64,000 bases of DNA. Origin: CAYJAY01 sp964370715 (GTDB lineage: Bacteria > Bacillota > Clostridia > Oscillospirales > Ruminococcaceae). Positions 43,909 to 53,505 of the stretch are shown here, in pieces; the first letter of the stretch is position 1; the number at the start of each line of letters is the position of its first letter. The DNA lies in assembly GCA_964370715.1 (NCBI GenBank), contig CAYJKJ010000007.1, forward strand, positions 1 to 64,000, read 5' to 3'. The position numbers and the translations under genes were made by a program. The notes beneath the pieces were generated by a model. That model saw nothing but the letters and a program-made list of their open reading frames with translations. It was not told where the DNA came from and searched no databases.

Positions 43909-45237
43909 ATGCTTTTAATCGGAAACGGAAAGGTTATCACAAGGGACAAAAGTCAGAGCTATTTTGAAAACGGCGCTGTTTTGTGCGATGGCGAGACCAT
44001 CAAAGAGGTTGGGGAATATGGCGAACTTAAAGCGAAATATAAAGACGCCGAGTTTGTTGATGCGAAAGGTTCGGTTATAATGCCGGGGCTTATCAATGCA
44101 CATACCCATATCTATTCGGGGCTTGCTCGTGGGTTATCTATTGCGGGGCATAACCCAACAAACTTTTATGAGGTTCTCGACGGTATGTGGTGGAAGATCG
44201 ACCGCAACCTAACGATTGACGGAACAAAGGCTTCCGCATACGCAACGGTGCTTGATTGCATAAGGGACGGAGTAACGACGATATTTGATCATCATGCTTC
44301 TTTTGGCGAGATTTCGGGTTCGCTTTTTGCTATAAAAGATGTTTGTAAAGAGCTTGGGATGAGAGCAAACCTTTGCTATGAAGTGTCGGACCGTGACGGC
44401 AAACAAAAAAGCGATGAGGGCATAAAAGAAAACGCCGAGTTTGCAAAATACTGCAAACAGCAAAACGACGACATGATAAAAGCTATGTTTGGCGGCCATG
44501 CGCTGTTCACCATTTCGGACAAAACGTTTGAAAAGATGGTCGAAGCAAACGATGGAATGACAGGGTTTCACATCCATGTTTCAGAAGGGTTAAACGATGT
44601 TTATGACAGCCTTGAAAATTATGGCACACGCTCTGTTAACCGACTTTTATACAACGGAATTTTGGGCGAAAAAACAGTTTTGGGACATTGCATTCATGTT
44701 TCGCCTTCCGAGATGGATATAATAGCCGAGACCAAAACGATGATAGTTAACAACCCACAATCCAACATGGGCAACGCAGTTGGTTGCGCCCCCGTTCTCG
44801 AGTTCTATAAAAGGGGAATACCGGTAGCGCTTGGAACGGATGGCTACACCCATGATATGTTGGAAAGCTTGAAAACGTTGTTGCCTATTCAACGCCATAA
44901 CGCTTGCAAACCAAACGTTGGCTGGGTTGAAACAACTGACGCTTTGTTTAAAACAAACCCGAAACTTTGCTCAAAATATTTTGAAAAACCGGTTGGGGTT
45001 CTTGAAAAAGGCGCCGCCGCCGATGTTATCATAATGGATTATAAACCGTTCACGCCGTTCTCACATGACAACATCGATGGGCATATGCTTTTCGGAATGA
45101 TGGGCAAAAACTGCAAGACGACGGTTATCAACGGAAAAGTTTTGTATAAAGACCGAGAGTTTGTCGATATCGATGAAGACAAAATTAACGCTTGGACGAT
45201 GGAACAAAGCAAAAAACTTTGGGCAAGTTTAACGTAA
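43909..45237 (+). CDS. ssnA: SsnA-family aminohydrolase
   Basis: 442 residues, amidohydrolase barrel. Metal ligands: GLINAHTHIYSGLARG, a His in GFHIHVSEG, GHCIHVSPSE and the Asp in ALGTDGYTHDM. These match SsnA, an enzyme of the ygeX-ssnA-xdhD purine-degradation gene group known from gut bacteria. It probably deaminates or opens a purine-derived heterocycle. First gene of the operon with the xdhD-like gene (15 bp gap). Confidence 0.88.
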   Translation: MLLIGNGKVITRDKSQSYFENGAVLCDGETIKEVGEYGELKAKYKDAEFVDAKGSVIMPGLINAHTHIYSGLARGLSIAGHNPTNFYEVLDGMWWKIDRNLTIDGTKASAYATVLDCIRDGVTTIFDHHASFGEISGSLFAIKDVCKELGMRANLCYEVSDRDGKQKSDEGIKENAEFAKYCKQQNDDMIKAMFGGHALFTISDKTFEKMVEANDGMTGFHIHVSEGLNDVYDSLENYGTRSVNRLLYNGILGEKTVLGHCIHVSPSEMDIIAETKTMIVNNPQSNMGNAVGCAPVLEFYKRGIPVALGTDGYTHDMLESLKTLLPIQRHNACKPNVGWVETTDALFKTNPKLCSKYFEKPVGVLEKGAAADVIIMDYKPFTPFSHDNIDGHMLFGMMGKNCKTTVINGKVLYKDREFVDIDEDKINAWTMEQSKKLWASLT

Positions 45238-45252
45238 AAAAAGGGGAACAAA

Positions 45253-47814
45253 ATGTTTGAATTCACAGTTAACGGACAGACAATCAAAACGGAACAAGAC
45301 CAAAAACTGTTGACGTTTCTTCGGGATGAGCTGCGATTAACTTCGGTTAAAAACGGCTGTTCCGAGGGCGCTTGCGGAACCTGCATGGTTATAATAGACA
45401 AAAAAGCGGTTAAAGCTTGCGTTCAAAAAACTTCGAGACTTAACGGAAAAAACATAGTTACAACCGAGGGGTTAAGCGAGAAAGAACAAGCTATATATAG
45501 CTTTGCTTTCGGAAACAGCGGCGCTGTTCAGTGCGGATTTTGCACCCCCGGGATGGTTATATCGGCAAAAGCTTTAATTGACCAAAACAACAACCCAACG
45601 GTTGACGAGATTAAAAAAGCGTTGAGAGGAAACATCTGTCGTTGCACAGGGTATAAAAAGATTATAGATGCGGTTTTGCTTTCGGCAAAAATGATAAGAG
45701 AAGATATCTTGCCTCCAAAAGAGTTTGCAAAATCAAGGGTTGGCGAAAGCTTTATCAGAACCGATGCTTCGGATAAAACGCTTGGAAAAGCGGTCTATTG
45801 TGATGATATCTATATCGAGGGAATGCTGTATGGCGGTGCGTTGCGTTCGCAGCATCCGAGAGCGATAGTTAAATCTATCGACACTAGCGAAGCCGAAAAA
45901 CTTCCCGGCGTTGAAAAAGTTATGACCGCAAAAGATGTTAAAGGAAGTTTGAAGGTAGGCCACCTTAAAAAGGATCAATGGGTTTTGGTGCCGATTGGGG
46001 GGGAAGTTCATTTTAGAGGGGATGCTGTGGCGCTAGTTGCGGCGACAACCCCCGAAAAGGTTGAACAAGCAAAAGCGTTAATAAAAGTTGAATATCAAGT
46101 TTTGCAACCTGTCCTGTCGCTTGAACAAGCGATGGCAGAGGGTGCGCCGCAAATTCAAGAGGACGGAAACCTTTTGTCGCATCAAAAGTTGGTTCGTGGC
46201 GATGTTGAAAAAGCGATTGAAAATTCAGCGTTTGTCGTTACAAACCGATACAAAACCCCTCCGACCGAACACGCCTTTCTTGAACCCGAAACGGCGGTTG
46301 TTGTTCCGGATAAATCGGGGCTTGTTATATACTGCGCAGACCAAGGGATATATGCAACAAAGCATGAATGCGCCGAGGCAACAGGGCTTGCGGACGAGAA
46401 GATCCGAGTTGTTGCGAAGAATGTTGGCGGAGGATTTGGTGGAAAAGAGGATATGAGCGTTCAACATCATGCTGCGCTTTTAGCTCTTGAAACACAAAAG
46501 CCGGTTAAGGTTACGATGTCGAGAACCGAAAGCCTTTTATGCCACCCAAAGCGCCATGGTTTTGATATCGAGATGACAACAGCTTGCGATAAAAACGGCT
46601 ATTTAACGGCGATGAAAGCAACGCTTTTAACCGATACAGGGGCGTTTGCATCGCTTGGAGGCCCCGTTCTTCAACGAGCTTGCACCCATGCTGCAGGGCC
46701 ATATAACTTCCAAAACATTGATATCGACGGAAAAGCATACTACACAAACAACCCTCCAAACGGAGCGTTCAGAGGGTTTGGGGTGACGCAAAGTTGTTTT
46801 GCCGCCGAATGCAATATGAATCTGCTTGCCGAAAAGGTTGGGATATCGGCGTATGAAATGCGCCATCGAAATGCAATTCGCCCGGGGCAGGTTTTGCCCA
46901 ACGGACAGATTGCAGACGAGGGAACAGCACTTGTCGAAACGCTTGAAGCTGTTAAGCCGTTCTATGATAAAAACCCAAAAGCCGGCATAGCGTGTGCTAT
47001 GAAAAATTCAGGGCTGGGTGTTGGGGTTCCCGACACCGGAAGATGTGACCTTTTTGTTAAAGATGAAACGGTATTTATTAGAAGCTCGGCGGCGTGTATC
47101 GGCCAAGGGGTTGGAACAATATTAATGCAGATAGTCGGCGAAACGCTAGGCATAGAAGGGACAAACATCGTTTGGGACAGCCCCGACAGCGCCACGACGC
47201 CAAACTGCGGAATGACGACCGCTTCAAGACAGACGGTTTTTGCCGGCGAAGCGGCGAGACAGGCGGCGATTAAACTTAAACAAGAGCTTTTAACCAAAAG
47301 TTTGAAACAGCTTGAAAACAAAACGTTTAACGGGGAATACACCGCCATTACCGACAAGCTCGGAAGCGACAAACAAAACCCGATTAGCCACGTTGCATAT
47401 GGATATGCTACCCATATGGTTGAACTTTCGAGCGACGGAAAGATAGAAAGAATAATAGCTTCCCACGATGTTGGAAAAGCAATTAATCCGATTAGCATCG
47501 AGGGGCAAATAGAGGGCGGAGTAGCAATGAGTGTTGGCTATTCTTTGACGGAGGATTTTCCGCTTGAACAAGGAGTTCCGACAAGAAAATTCGGAACGCT
47601 CGGCCTTTTAAAATCCGACCAAGTTCCCGAAATTAAATCGATTATTATCGAGAAAAATAAAGAGGCGCTAGCGTTTGGCGCAAAGGGTATTGGGGAGATT
47701 TGTTCTATTCCAACCCCTCCTGCCATACAAAATGCATACTACAACTTTGACAAAAACTTTAGAACCGTGTTGCCGCTAGGCGACACACCGTATAGTAAAA
47801 AGAAAGAGGGGTAA
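45253..47814 (+). CDS. xdhD: XdhD-type molybdenum hydroxylase (xanthine dehydrogenase family)
   Basis: 853 residues, a fusion of two parts. A small 2Fe-2S subunit (residues 1-155) has CSEGACGTC...C and CGFCTPGM...CRCTGY. A large molybdopterin subunit follows, with GGGFGGKEDMSVQHH, AFRGFGVTQ and the catalytic Glu in AKGIGEICSIP. The FAD subunit is absent, as in XdhD and selenium-dependent purine hydroxylases, which take or give electrons through separate partners. Probably interconverts xanthine, uric acid or similar purines. Selenium or molybdenum maturation genes are not in view. Confidence 0.9.
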   Translation: MFEFTVNGQTIKTEQDQKLLTFLRDELRLTSVKNGCSEGACGTCMVIIDKKAVKACVQKTSRLNGKNIVTTEGLSEKEQAIYSFAFGNSGAVQCGFCTPGMVISAKALIDQNNNPTVDEIKKALRGNICRCTGYKKIIDAVLLSAKMIREDILPPKEFAKSRVGESFIRTDASDKTLGKAVYCDDIYIEGMLYGGALRSQHPRAIVKSIDTSEAEKLPGVEKVMTAKDVKGSLKVGHLKKDQWVLVPIGGEVHFRGDAVALVAATTPEKVEQAKALIKVEYQVLQPVLSLEQAMAEGAPQIQEDGNLLSHQKLVRGDVEKAIENSAFVVTNRYKTPPTEHAFLEPETAVVVPDKSGLVIYCADQGIYATKHECAEATGLADEKIRVVAKNVGGGFGGKEDMSVQHHAALLALETQKPVKVTMSRTESLLCHPKRHGFDIEMTTACDKNGYLTAMKATLLTDTGAFASLGGPVLQRACTHAAGPYNFQNIDIDGKAYYTNNPPNGAFRGFGVTQSCFAAECNMNLLAEKVGISAYEMRHRNAIRPGQVLPNGQIADEGTALVETLEAVKPFYDKNPKAGIACAMKNSGLGVGVPDTGRCDLFVKDETVFIRSSAACIGQGVGTILMQIVGETLGIEGTNIVWDSPDSATTPNCGMTTASRQTVFAGEAARQAAIKLKQELLTKSLKQLENKTFNGEYTAITDKLGSDKQNPISHVAYGYATHMVELSSDGKIERIIASHDVGKAINPISIEGQIEGGVAMSVGYSLTEDFPLEQGVPTRKFGTLGLLKSDQVPEIKSIIIEKNKEALAFGAKGIGEICSIPTPPAIQNAYYNFDKNFRTVLPLGDTPYSKKKEG

Positions 47815-47818
47815 ATAA

Positions 47819-49036
47819 GTGAATCGATCTAAAATTAAATGGGCAGAAAACAAGATGCCCAAAAGCGAAGACAAACATCTTGATATAATGTCTCTTGACA
47901 ACGTTGAAAGAGCAAAGAAGTTTCACGAAAGTTTTCCGCAATATTCCGTTACGCCGATGGCGTGTCTTGATGGAATGGCAGACTATCTCAATATAGGCGG
48001 TCTTTATGTTAAAGACGAGTCGTTCAGATTTGGGCTTAATGCGTTTAAAGTGTTGGGAGGTTCGTTTGCGATGGCTAGCTATATAGCAAACGAGATGAAC
48101 AAAGATGTTTCTGACATATCATATGAATATTTGACAAGCTCGGAATTTAAAGAGGAGTTTGGGCAAGCAACATTTTTCACAGCGACCGACGGAAACCATG
48201 GCAGAGGGGTGGCTTGGGCTGCCAACAAGCTAGGGCAAAAAGCGGTTGTTCATATGCCGGTTGGAAGCAGCAAACCACGTTTTGACAACATCAAAAGCGA
48301 GGGCGCAACGGTTACCATCGAAGAGGTGAACTACGATGAATGCGTCAGAATGGCGGCGGCAGGAGCTGAAAAAACCAAAAACGGCGTTGTAGTTCAAGAC
48401 ACCGCTTGGGAGGGGTATGAAGATATTCCGACCTGGATTATGCAAGGATACGGAACGATGGCGAGCGAGGCTTGCGAACAACTTCGGGAATGTGGCGCAA
48501 ACCGCCCGACCCATGTTTTTGTTCAAGCCGGAGTAGGCTCACTTGCGGGCGCTGTTATAGGATATCTAACCAATCTTTATAAAGAATGCCCTCCGAAGTT
48601 TATCGTTATGGAAGCTTCCGCCGCAAACTGTTTATACAAAGGAGCGAAGGCAGGCGACGGCGAACCACGCATTGTAAGCGGAGATCTTCAAACGATAATG
48701 GCGGGTCTTGCTTGCGGAGAACCAAATATTCTGGCTTGGGATATTCTAAGAAACCATTGCGACGCTTTTGTTTCTTGCCCCGATTGGGTAAGCGCAAAGG
48801 GGATGAGAATGTTGGGCGTTCCGCTTAAAGGCGACCCTGTTGTTATCTCGGGAGAATCGGGCGCAGTTGGCATGGGGCTTCTTGCTACCGTTTGTCTGTC
48901 GGAAGACTACAAACAACTTCGTGACGAGATAGGGCTAAATCGTTTTTCAAAAGTTTTGATGTTCTCGACCGAAGGCAACACAGATCCGCTTAAATTCAGA
49001 AAAGTTCTTTGGGACGGAGAATATCCAACCGTTTAA
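47819..49036 (+). CDS. ygeX: 2,3-diaminopropionate ammonia-lyase (YgeX-type)
   Basis: 405 residues from a GTG start (GAGGGG 7 nt upstream), 4 bp after the hydroxylase stop. PLP fold type II: the Schiff-base Lys is in FGLNAFKVLGG, the phosphate-binding loop in TATDGNHGRG-type ATDGNHGRGV, plus QAGVGSLAGAV and SGESGAVG. Produces pyruvate and ammonia from 2,3-diaminopropionate. In the gut purine-degradation group YgeX acts on a late nitrogenous intermediate. Its presence links the hydroxylase to uric acid or xanthine breakdown instead of salvage. Confidence 0.9.
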   Translation: MNRSKIKWAENKMPKSEDKHLDIMSLDNVERAKKFHESFPQYSVTPMACLDGMADYLNIGGLYVKDESFRFGLNAFKVLGGSFAMASYIANEMNKDVSDISYEYLTSSEFKEEFGQATFFTATDGNHGRGVAWAANKLGQKAVVHMPVGSSKPRFDNIKSEGATVTIEEVNYDECVRMAAAGAEKTKNGVVVQDTAWEGYEDIPTWIMQGYGTMASEACEQLRECGANRPTHVFVQAGVGSLAGAVIGYLTNLYKECPPKFIVMEASAANCLYKGAKAGDGEPRIVSGDLQTIMAGLACGEPNILAWDILRNHCDAFVSCPDWVSAKGMRMLGVPLKGDPVVISGESGAVGMGLLATVCLSEDYKQLRDEIGLNRFSKVLMFSTEGNTDPLKFRKVLWDGEYPTV

Positions 49037-49111
49037 CGTTTATGAAAAAAACCAATAACCAAATGATTGAGCGGTTAATTTATGCCGGAAAGGATAGGGG
49101 AGAAGAATTTT

Positions 49112-49756
49112 ATGAGAAACGGCAAAACACCAAACCCCGATGTCGTCTATCCCGTTAACGGTGTAGACACGGTGACCTATGTTCGGCCAACTATAACAAG
49201 GCCCAATATAATCGTTGGGGATTTCACATATTTTGCAGATAAAGATTTTGAAAGCCACGTCACACACCACTATGAATTTTATGGTGACAGGTTGATAATC
49301 GGCAAGTTTTGTCAGATAGCTTCGGGGGTGAACTTCATCATGAATGGGGTTAACCATCAGATGAACGCCGTTTCAACATATCCGTTTTATATCTTGGAAG
49401 GCTTTGAACAGGATGTTCCGCCGCTTTCTAAGATGCCGTTGAAAGGGGACACCGTTGTTGGAAACGACGTTTGGATCGGCCAAAATGCAACTATAATGCC
49501 GGGGGTGAAGATTGGCGACGGAGCGATAATCGGGACAAACTGTGTTGTTGCAAGCTCGGTAGAGCCATATTCTATCGTTGTTGGAAATCCGGCAAAAGAA
49601 ATTCGCAAAAGATTTGATGATAAGCTTATAGATTTAATGCTACAGTTTAGATGGTGGGATCGACCGATTGACGAGATAAATCAATTAATTCCGCTTGTTT
49701 CAAACGACGATCTAGAGTTTGTTAAAGCTGAAATCGAGAAAATATTGGAACAATAA
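49112..49756 (+). CDS. Vat/CatB-family hexapeptide acetyltransferase
   Basis: 214 residues from the ATG at 49112 (GGGGAG 9 nt upstream; the ATG at 49082 has no ribosome site). Left-handed beta-helix repeats run through GDRLIIGKFCQIASGV and GDTVVGNDVWIGQNATIMPGVKIGDGAIIGTN, with the catalytic His in MNGVNHQMNAVS. The family includes streptogramin acetyltransferases (Vat) and CatB, but many chromosomal members have other acceptors. It closes the purine cluster and may act on a metabolite. Resistance is unproven. Confidence 0.85.
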   Translation: MRNGKTPNPDVVYPVNGVDTVTYVRPTITRPNIIVGDFTYFADKDFESHVTHHYEFYGDRLIIGKFCQIASGVNFIMNGVNHQMNAVSTYPFYILEGFEQDVPPLSKMPLKGDTVVGNDVWIGQNATIMPGVKIGDGAIIGTNCVVASSVEPYSIVVGNPAKEIRKRFDDKLIDLMLQFRWWDRPIDEINQLIPLVSNDDLEFVKAEIEKILEQ

Positions 49757-49772
49757 TATATGTAGGCAAAAA

Positions 49773-49834
49773 AAGGGGACTAAAGCTAGTTCGACTGCCC
49801 GAAAATGGGAGTTCGACAACGCTTTTGTCCCCTT
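49773..49834. terminator. Long hairpin terminator
   Basis: AAGGGGAC-AAAGC pairs with GCTTT-GTCCCCTT (one mismatch). A second GTTCGAC motif repeat and CCC/GGG pairing lie in the loop. It ends the purine unit, and the minus-strand glycerate kinase gene converges from the other side. Confidence 0.75.
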
Positions 49835-49877
49835 ATTGCTACGCTAAAAATATTACTAAAAGTATTAAATTGCAAAA

Positions 49878-51011
49878 CTATACGCCAAAGCTTTTTAAAA
49901 GGCGGAAGATATCTTCGCATACCGACGAAAGATCTTGTTTCGCTCTTAACTTTGCATCTTTAAACAAAACAGCTACCCTGTTTATGCTGAAAACGGCGGT
50001 TAGCCCTATGTCATAAAGTTTTTCGAAATCGTTGCCGACATCGCCGACAATCGCAATGGTAGGCACATTTTTAACGGCGGTTCGCCTTGCTATTCCGGCG
50101 ACAACCTTTCCTCTAGCGCTTTGGCCATCTATTCGGCCTTCGCCGCTTATGACAAGGCTTGCATCTTTAACAAGCTCGTCGAAACCAACAGTATCTAAAA
50201 CTACTTCGATACCTTGGCAAAGCTTTCCGCCAACGAGGGCGAATATGCCAGCCCCCATTCCGCCGGCGGCACCCCCTCCGGCTAGCGTGTCTATCGACAA
50301 ACCGATATCCTTTTCAACAATCTTAGAAAAATGAACAAGGTTGTTGTCGAGCAGTTGAACCGTTTCGGGGTCGGCTCCCTTTTGCGGGCCAAAGATATAT
50401 GAAGCGCCGTTTGGGCCATAAAGAGGATTGTCTATATCACACATTATCGTTATATTTGCTTTTTTAATTCGGTCGTCTAGCCCCGAAACATCGATAGAAG
50501 CAATCTCGTTTAGCGTTGCCCCAACCGGTACAAACTGTTCCCCTTTATCGTTCAAAAAGCGAACGCCAACAGCGCAACAACACCCGGCTCCGGCATCGTT
50601 GGTGGCGCTTCCGCCAAGCCCCAAAATTATGTTTTCGCAACCGCTTTTAACGGCATCAAGCATAAGTTCGCCAACGCCAAACGTTGTAGCTTTAAGAGGA
50701 TCTTTGCGGTCTTCGATAAGCGGAAGACCTGCCGCCGCCGCCATCTCGATGACGGCAGTTTTGCCGTCTTGGATTATTCCGTAAAAGCTTTCGAACTGCT
50801 CAAAAAACGGGTTGTTTACCGAAACAAAACGCTTTTCCCCCGGCATAGCCGCCAAAAAAGCATCGACACTTCCTTCTCCGCCATCCGCAACCGGAACCGA
50901 AACAATCTCGGCGTTTGAAAATTTAGAGATACTGTTTTTCATTATTTCGCAAACTTCCTCAGACGACATAGTGCCTTTAAAACTATCGGGTATTAAAATA
51001 ATTTTTTTCAT
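49878..51011 (-). CDS. garK: Glycerate kinase (type I, GarK/GlxK family)
   Basis: 377 residues. IILIPDSFKGTMSSEEVCEIM at the start, PVADGGEGSVDAFL, the GLGGSATNDAGAGCC nucleotide loop and SGEGRIDGQSARGKVV are diagnostic. Phosphorylates D-glycerate, in this family normally to 2-phosphoglycerate. Same strand and 50 bp from the AEC permease gene, and opposite the TTT/hydroxy-acid dehydrogenase operon. A glycerate dehydrogenase-like enzyme at 59467 would supply its substrate. Confidence 0.92.
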   Translation of the reverse strand: MKKIILIPDSFKGTMSSEEVCEIMKNSISKFSNAEIVSVPVADGGEGSVDAFLAAMPGEKRFVSVNNPFFEQFESFYGIIQDGKTAVIEMAAAAGLPLIEDRKDPLKATTFGVGELMLDAVKSGCENIILGLGGSATNDAGAGCCCAVGVRFLNDKGEQFVPVGATLNEIASIDVSGLDDRIKKANITIMCDIDNPLYGPNGASYIFGPQKGADPETVQLLDNNLVHFSKIVEKDIGLSIDTLAGGGAAGGMGAGIFALVGGKLCQGIEVVLDTVGFDELVKDASLVISGEGRIDGQSARGKVVAGIARRTAVKNVPTIAIVGDVGNDFEKLYDIGLTAVFSINRVAVLFKDAKLRAKQDLSSVCEDIFRLLKSFGV

Positions 51012-51061
51012 ATTGGTTGAAGCCTTTCGGTTGTATTGTTATTTTATTAAATGTTTTGAAG

Positions 51062-52006
51062 TTATAAAACAAACCCGGCGATAAGGGTTACGAGAGGTAG
51101 CGTTATAGCGCAAAGAAGGGTGGTTATAACGTTTATGCAGGAGGATCTTTGGGGGTCGATGTTGTGCATCTGCGCAATTTGAGTGACGGTAGCGGCGGCA
51201 GGACCCGAACTTGCCAGCAACAAAACAAAGAGAATTTCCCAACTGTCGGGGTGGTCGATGAATTTTCCGAAAACAAAAAGAATTGCCAGCGCAATTAGCG
51301 GATAAAAAACCAACCGAAGGGTGACTGTTTTCCAGATGCCTTTCATCGTGACGGCTTGTTTGACGTTAAACTCGGCGCAGATTATGCCGACTAGTATCAT
51401 CGAGACGGGGGCTATGCACCCGCCGAGGCTTTGCAACGTCGACACTATCGATGACGGAACTTGAACATTAAAAATCATCAGCAACAACCCCAACATTATA
51501 GCGATTATAGCAGGGTTTTTAACAACACGCATAAGTTGGATATCTTTTTGCCCAACAATTCGACCGGCGCCATAGCCCCACATAATGAGGTTTTGAACAA
51601 CCATGAAAGCGGCGGAATAGACGATGAATTCCCCGCCTATCGTTCCCATGATTAGCGGTATCATGATATTACCAACGTTTGTGTAGGTCAAAGATGCGCC
51701 ATCGATTTCGGAAAGTTTAAGGCTTTTTGTTATCAAGGCGGTTGAGGCTAGAAAAACCAGATGTATAATAATCGCTCCAACTGCGGCTATTATCATGCCT
51801 TGGAGTTTGATGTTGTTGTGTTGTGTTAGAAAGCTTGACAGAAGAAGCGCCGGGATAAATATATAGACGCTTATCCTTGTCAGTATTCCGCATTCCGACT
51901 GTTTCACTATGCCGATTTTAGCGAGGATATACCCACACAAAATCATTATAAAAAGGGTTGCGATCTGTTCGAGCAACGCTAGCGACAGTTCCATTTTTAT
52001 CATCAT
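51062..52006 (-). CDS. AEC-family (auxin efflux carrier type) transporter
   Basis: 314 residues with ten hydrophobic segments in two five-helix halves. TYTNVGNIMIPL and SGPAAATVTQIAQ are typical AEC half-repeat motifs. Members move organic acids such as malate or malonate. Three closely spaced ATGs exist (52006, 52003, 51994). The last has the best spacing from AAAGGA and would shorten the protein by four residues. Its promoter region contains the operator core shared with the regulator and tctC. Confidence 0.85.
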   Translation of the reverse strand: MMIKMELSLALLEQIATLFIMILCGYILAKIGIVKQSECGILTRISVYIFIPALLLSSFLTQHNNIKLQGMIIAAVGAIIIHLVFLASTALITKSLKLSEIDGASLTYTNVGNIMIPLIMGTIGGEFIVYSAAFMVVQNLIMWGYGAGRIVGQKDIQLMRVVKNPAIIAIMLGLLLMIFNVQVPSSIVSTLQSLGGCIAPVSMILVGIICAEFNVKQAVTMKGIWKTVTLRLVFYPLIALAILFVFGKFIDHPDSWEILFVLLLASSGPAAATVTQIAQMHNIDPQRSSCINVITTLLCAITLPLVTLIAGFVL

Positions 52007-52063
52007 TCCTTTATATGTTTTTAATTTTTAGATGGTATAGAGTGTAGAACCATGTCAGAGATA

Positions 52064-52076
52064 CTACGTCCTACGT
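52064..52076 (-). promoter_or_regulatory. Operator copy 1 upstream of the AEC gene
   Basis: Complement reads ACGTAGGACGTAG. It contains the GTAGGACGTA core found again at 52433 and 53373. It lies about 60 bp before the AEC start. Confidence 0.6.
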
Positions 52077-52390
52077 TTAGTTTTGTTAAAAATAACATCT
52101 TTTTTTAAAAGCTGTATTGTTTTTACCTAATATTCTAGCAACTTGCTAGCGAACATCGGGTTTTCAATTAAAACTCTATGTGGGTTAGACTATCATATAT
52201 CGGTTAAATTTGCAACTATAAAACTTAAATTTGTTTTAATTTTATTGGGTGTTATAGCTATAATAATACAGAAAATTGCGAAGGGGATATGGAATTTCTA
52301 TTTAATTAGTGTATATAAAGAGGAGGTTGAACATTTTGTATATTTTGAACAATTTAATTTGTTTAGTTAAACAAAATTGAGTTATACCTA

Positions 52391-52460
52391 TTGCGTTTAA
52401 CAAAAAGCTATACTATAATTGCGATAGTAAATGTAGGACGTACAACGTACAACGTAGTAC
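52391..52460 (+). promoter_or_regulatory. GntR gene promoter with operator copy 2
   Basis: TTGCGT (52391-52396), a 17-nt spacer and TATAAT (52414-52419). Directly downstream, GTAGGACGTA (52433-52442) continues into ACGTAC-AACGTAC-AACGTAGTAC, a cluster of direct and inverted ACGTA(C) half-sites to 52460. Placement over the transcription start suggests autorepression. The rest of the 508-bp gap between the AEC and GntR genes is AT-rich with no gene. Confidence 0.65.
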
Positions 52461-52514
52461 GGGTTTGAATGGGTGGTCACACATCCTGGGCTAGAGAATA
52501 GGAGAGGGTTTTAG

Positions 52515-53285
52515 ATGACACCAAAATATTTAAACCAGCAAAGTATGGAACAGGTTCGAAAAGGAACCGTTGTCGATAACATTATCGAAAGTTTCAGAGA
52601 TGCTTTTTATGACGGACGTTTCAAGATGGGGGAAAAGCTCCCGACCGAGTTTGAACTCATGGACGAACTTGGCGTTAGCCGAAACTCATTGAGAGAGGCT
52701 ATGAAAATCTTAACGACGCTCGGATTGGTCGAGATACGCCGAGGCGATGGAACTTATGTATGCGATGAGATTAAACCCAACATAATGGACACAACTATCT
52801 ATAGTATGCTTTTTGAACGAAGCAGCGCTCAAGAGATAGGGGAGCTAAGGCAACTTCTTGATGAAAATGTTTTAAGAATGGCTATACATAAATGCTCCGA
52901 CAACGATATCGAGGTTATGCAGGAATATATAAACCGCATGAGGGTCTGTTTTGCGGAGGGTCAACTGGCGAAGGCATCAAGACTAGATTATGATTTTCAT
53001 CTTTATCTTTCTAAATGTGCCGACAATCGTTTGCTCCATAGAATAGTGAGCGGAGTTTATGCGCTTTTTGAAAATTCAATCGAACAAAACATTCGAACGG
53101 AAGAGCTTTTTGCAAAAGCCGATCAACACCACCAAGCGATAGTCGATTGCTTGAAAGCAAGAGATCAAGCAAAAGTTAGCGACGTTGTTGCGCAAAGCCT
53201 TTCGAGCTGGCGTGTCAACATGGCGTATGCGTGGAAGGGCGATGTTTCGGAAAACAAGCAAGCCAAAAAAAAAGTAGTTTCATAA
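52515..53285 (+). CDS. GntR-family (FadR/FCD type) regulator
   Basis: 256 residues. The winged helix (about 15-90) has KMGEKLPTEFELMDELGVSRNSLREAMKIL, followed by an FCD domain (about 105-235) with metal-site residues in DYDFHLYLSK and HHQAIVDCL. It is divergent from the AEC and glycerate kinase genes and upstream of tctC. It probably responds to the imported carboxylate or its product and binds the GTAGGACGTA sites (inference). AGGAGAGG lies 7 nt before the ATG. Confidence 0.9.
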   Translation: MTPKYLNQQSMEQVRKGTVVDNIIESFRDAFYDGRFKMGEKLPTEFELMDELGVSRNSLREAMKILTTLGLVEIRRGDGTYVCDEIKPNIMDTTIYSMLFERSSAQEIGELRQLLDENVLRMAIHKCSDNDIEVMQEYINRMRVCFAEGQLAKASRLDYDFHLYLSKCADNRLLHRIVSGVYALFENSIEQNIRTEELFAKADQHHQAIVDCLKARDQAKVSDVVAQSLSSWRVNMAYAWKGDVSENKQAKKKVVS

Positions 53286-53372
53286 AAAAATAATTAAATT
53301 TGAATTGAAGATTAACGATAAAAAAATAATTGGTAGCAGGGAAGAATTTTAAAATTTTAGTCGCATTAATTT

Positions 53373-53389
53373 GTAGGACGTAGGATGTA
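53373..53389 (+). promoter_or_regulatory. Operator copy 3 upstream of tctC
   Basis: GTAGGACGTAGGATGTA, holding the same 10-nt core. It lies about 120 bp before the tctC start. I see no clear promoter hexamers nearby. Confidence 0.6.
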
Positions 53390-53505
53390 TATTGTTGTCA
53401 AAAAAATTGATAGAACAAACAAAAATCGATGTATTGGTGTTTTGTAGCGTTGATAAATGCTTAAAACACTTTACATATATAAAAAATTACGGAGGATCCC
53501 TTAAG

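Noticed and set aside
49112..49756. Streptogramin resistance gene
   Set aside because: Membership of the Vat/CatB fold family does not establish the antibiotic as substrate, and the gene closes a catabolic cluster without any mobile or resistance context.
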